Positions 12,751 through 14,801 of a stretch of 14,801 bases of DNA are shown here, in pieces (positions within the stretch are counted from its first letter, which is position 1; every line of letters starts with the position of its first letter). The stretch is from Clostridia bacterium. GTDB lineage: Bacteria > Bacillota > Clostridia > Oscillospirales > Acutalibacteraceae. The notes under the pieces were generated by a model. That model had not been told where the DNA came from. It ran no database searches and saw only the letters and a list, made by a program, of their open reading frames with translations. Made by a program: the position numbers and the translations under genes. The DNA is taken from positions 1 through 14,801 of the forward strand of contig JAILDS010000182.1 in the NCBI GenBank assembly GCA_024689165.1, read 5' to 3'.

Positions 12751-13507
12751 ATAGTTCGGCGGCAAGCTCCACCGGGCAGTGGTCGGATCCGTAAAGCTCG
12801 GCTCGTATGGCAGCGTCCGTCATTTTCGGGGCTATGCGGTCGGATACGAGGAAATAATCGATCCGCCATCCGACGTTGCGCTCGCGCGCCGCGGCGCGGT
12901 ACGACCACCACGAGTAGGCGTCGCGCCTGTCCGGATAAAAATAGCGGAAGGAGTCTGTGAACCCCGCGCCGAGAAGCTCGGTCATCTTACCGCGCTCAAG
13001 GTCCGAAAAACCGGGGTTGTTCCTGTTTGAGTCCGGATTTTTGAGGTCTATCTCCTCATGCGCCACGTTCAGGTCGCCGCAGACGATAACGGGCTTTGCT
13101 TTGTCCAGCGAAACGAGATAAGCCCTGAAGTCGTCCTCCCACTTCATCCTGTAATCTATGCGCCGCAGACCGTCCTGGGAGTTCGGCGTGTAGCAGCAGA
13201 CGAACCAGAAGCCCTCATACTCGAGAGTGATGAGCCTGCCCTCCGCGTCATGCTCCGGCATGCCCATGCCGTAAAAAACCGAAACGGGTTTTGTTTTTGC
13301 AAAAACGGCGGTGCCGGAATAGCCTTTTTTTTCTGCGTAATTCCAGTACTGATAAAAACCTTCAAGGGACAGATCGATCTGTCCCTCGGATAGCTTTGTT
13401 TCCTGCAAAGCCAGGATATCCGGCTGCAGAGCGGCGAGGTTTTTATCAAACTCGCCTTTCTTTATCACGGCGCGAAGTCCGTTGACGTTCCAGCTGACCA
13501 GCTTCAA
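12749..13507 (-). CDS. exoA: Exodeoxyribonuclease III (AP endonuclease, ExoA/Xth type), TTG start
   Basis: The 252-residue protein belongs to the endonuclease/exonuclease/phosphatase superfamily. It repairs abasic sites and 3' blocking groups in DNA in the cytoplasm. All catalytic blocks are seen: SWNVNGLRA (N7, N9), LQETKLS (metal-binding Glu36), CCYTPNSQDG (Tyr106), CGDLNVAH (Asp145, Asn147), WRIDYFLVSD (Asp217), and GSDHCPVEL (Asp242, His243). Length is normal for Firmicutes ExoA. The start codon is TTG (13505-13507 on the minus strand), preceded by AGGA seven bases upstream. No ATG exists at the family N-terminus, so a reduced initiation rate is likely. It begins 21 bases after the metallophosphoesterase stop, with no terminator between, so the two may be co-transcribed. 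Confidence 0.96.
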   Translation of the reverse strand: MKLVSWNVNGLRAVIKKGEFDKNLAALQPDILALQETKLSEGQIDLSLEGFYQYWNYAEKKGYSGTAVFAKTKPVSVFYGMGMPEHDAEGRLITLEYEGFWFVCCYTPNSQDGLRRIDYRMKWEDDFRAYLVSLDKAKPVIVCGDLNVAHEEIDLKNPDSNRNNPGFSDLERGKMTELLGAGFTDSFRYFYPDRRDAYSWWSYRAAARERNVGWRIDYFLVSDRIAPKMTDAAIRAELYGSDHCPVELAAEL

Positions 13508-13528
13508 AACAAAATCCTGCGGAACGGA

Positions 13529-14801
13529 TCAGAACATCCCGGCAAGCGCCTTCGGCAGGAGCTTGGTGAGGTATGCCCAGATCATCTGGATGATCTTTGT
13601 CACGAAGTGCGAAAAATTGTCGTCGGAGATCCCGACGGAATCCGTCGGAAGGGGCGAATAGTCCGCCTCGGCGGAGTTCTGCCCCGGTGTTTTGTATATG
13701 CAGTAGGTGTCGTAAAGCTGCGTGTCGCCCGTGCCGTCCTCTACGGTGTAAGCCCTGAAGGTCAGCTTCCCGGTCTCGAACGAGACCGTCGTGAACATGG
13801 CGCAGCGCAGACCGTCCGGATCGGTCCCGGCCTTGTTTTCGTCCGGCTGGGAGGCGACGTCCGCGACCTGAAGGATCGGTTCGACCGCGTCCTCATGGAC
13901 GTAGTAACGCTTCGTGCCGCAGGTGTCCGCGACGATATAGACCGTGCCGGATGGTTCGACGGCGCACTTCGTGGTCCTTCCGTCCACCTTCTCATAAACG
14001 TAACGGCACTGCGCGACGGCGTCGCCATAGACCTGTTTGGAGCGATAGTACATATGGTCGTGCCCGGACAGCACGAGGTCGATGCCGAGCTCGTCCATGA
14101 CGGGCAGAAGCGTCTCGCGCATGGCGATGGTGTCGGGCTTGTTGATGTTCTTGCCGGCAGAGTAGAGCGAACGGTGCATGAGGACGATCTTCCAGTCCTT
14201 ATCGGTGGTGTTCATGTCGTTCTTCAGCCAGTTGATCTGCTCGAGCTGCATGGGATACATATCGTTGGTGTTGAGCACCGCGAAGTGAGCGCTGCCCCAG
14301 TCGAATGAATAGTACGCGCCGGTCAGGGTCTGCCAGTTGTCCTCACAGTCGAGGTTGAACATGTTGACGAAGAAGCCCCAGCGGAGGTTGCCGTCGTGAT
14401 TGCCCGCGACCGGGACGTGGGTCAGCTGCGCGTCGATATGCCCGAAATTCTTGAAGTAGTATTCCCACTCCTCCATGGTGCAGTCGTTGACGTAGTCCCC
14501 GAGATCGACGTAGAACTCCGCGTCGGGAGCTGTGAGGAGAGCGGCGTCCATGACGGCGGCGGACTGGGCGAAATTCTCGTCCGAGCTTGCCTGCGGGTCT
14601 GCAACGGCTATGAACGTGAACTCGTCGTCGCCGTCGTCGACCGTGAACCTGCCGACGTCGGACCACTTGTTGTTCGCTCTGTCGCCGACGCGGTATTCGT
14701 AGGACCTGCCGGGAACAAGCCCGGTGATCATCGCCTTATGGCTGTATTTGCCGAGGAAGAAGGAGCATTCGCCCGTCGCGGTCTCGACCTTGCCGGACCC
14801 G
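13529..14801 (-). CDS. Secreted calcineurin-like metallophosphoesterase (purple acid phosphatase-like), 5' part outside window
   Basis: The frame stays open to the right edge, so the start is missing; 423 residues are visible. The first part (HKAMITGLVPGRSYEYRVGD) is the end of a fibronectin-like purple acid phosphatase N-domain. Counting from the Met at 14731, the catalytic domain carries ADPQ (Asp45), VDLGDYVND (Asp76, Asp79), AGNHDG (Asn111, His112), LMHRS (His176), and LSGHDHMYYRS (His214, His216). These are the full two-metal site of calcineurin-like phosphoesterases. It should hydrolyse phosphomonoesters or diesters outside the cell, although the signal peptide is not visible. After the domain comes a polar spacer and an amphipathic C-terminal helix (FVTKIIQMIWAYLTKLLPKA) much like the tail of the GH5 protein and of the 49-residue protein. 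The stop is TGA at 13529-13531. Confidence 0.92.
   Translation of the reverse strand, partial: GSGKVETATGECSFFLGKYSHKAMITGLVPGRSYEYRVGDRANNKWSDVGRFTVDDGDDEFTFIAVADPQASSDENFAQSAAVMDAALLTAPDAEFYVDLGDYVNDCTMEEWEYYFKNFGHIDAQLTHVPVAGNHDGNLRWGFFVNMFNLDCEDNWQTLTGAYYSFDWGSAHFAVLNTNDMYPMQLEQINWLKNDMNTTDKDWKIVLMHRSLYSAGKNINKPDTIAMRETLLPVMDELGIDLVLSGHDHMYYRSKQVYGDAVAQCRYVYEKVDGRTTKCAVEPSGTVYIVADTCGTKRYYVHEDAVEPILQVADVASQPDENKAGTDPDGLRCAMFTTVSFETGKLTFRAYTVEDGTGDTQLYDTYCIYKTPGQNSAEADYSPLPTDSVGISDDNFSHFVTKIIQMIWAYLTKLLPKALAGMF

Overview
The window looks like part of a chromosome from a moderately GC-rich Firmicute of the class Clostridia, probably an uncultured gut-type Oscillospirales/Ruminococcaceae relative. 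This is an inference. It rests on AGGAGG-type ribosome binding sites, a perfect sigma-A consensus promoter, frequent ATA codons alongside a GC-rich third position, and the protein families present. There are no rRNA, tRNA, phage, insertion-sequence or CRISPR signals.

Layout. Positions 2-1042 (+) hold the 3' part of a magnesium transporter/channel gene (mgtE). Positions 1101-2228 (+) hold an RlmL/YpsC-type THUMP-domain RNA methyltransferase. The gap 2229-2499 holds a possible decayed lipoprotein start, a perfect TTGACA-17-TATAAT promoter, and a small terminator-like hairpin in the first bases of the transcript. Positions 2500-8381 (+) hold a five-gene oligopeptide ABC importer operon in the order oppB-oppC-oppD-oppF-oppA. 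A set of hairpins lies in front of oppA and a strong terminator after it. The converging minus-strand block runs from the right edge to 8532. It contains a 5'-truncated secreted metallophosphoesterase, exodeoxyribonuclease III (TTG start), a PlsC-type acyltransferase, a GH2-like protein without the usual acid/base motif, a secreted GH5 glycoside hydrolase, and a 49-residue amphipathic small protein with its own promoter and terminator.

How the genes work together. OppB/OppC form the membrane channel, OppD/OppF the paired ATPases, and the OppA lipoprotein captures peptide outside the cell. On the minus strand, the GH2-like and GH5 genes and plsC are packed with 4-nt overlap or spacing, so they are probably co-transcribed. 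GH5 is exported; the GH2-like protein has no signal peptide.

Most notable observation: the OppA-type binding protein is circularly permuted. The segment of about 76 residues that normally forms the C-terminus of this family (the YDELI...IPIYYY...TEM region) sits directly after the lipoprotein linker, before the normal mature N-terminus. The protein then stops exactly where that segment would normally begin. A 10-bp direct repeat, exactly 255 bp (85 codons) apart, brackets the relocated segment. This is either a natural circular permutation of a cluster C binding protein or a rearrangement/assembly artefact. Raw reads and homologues can decide which.
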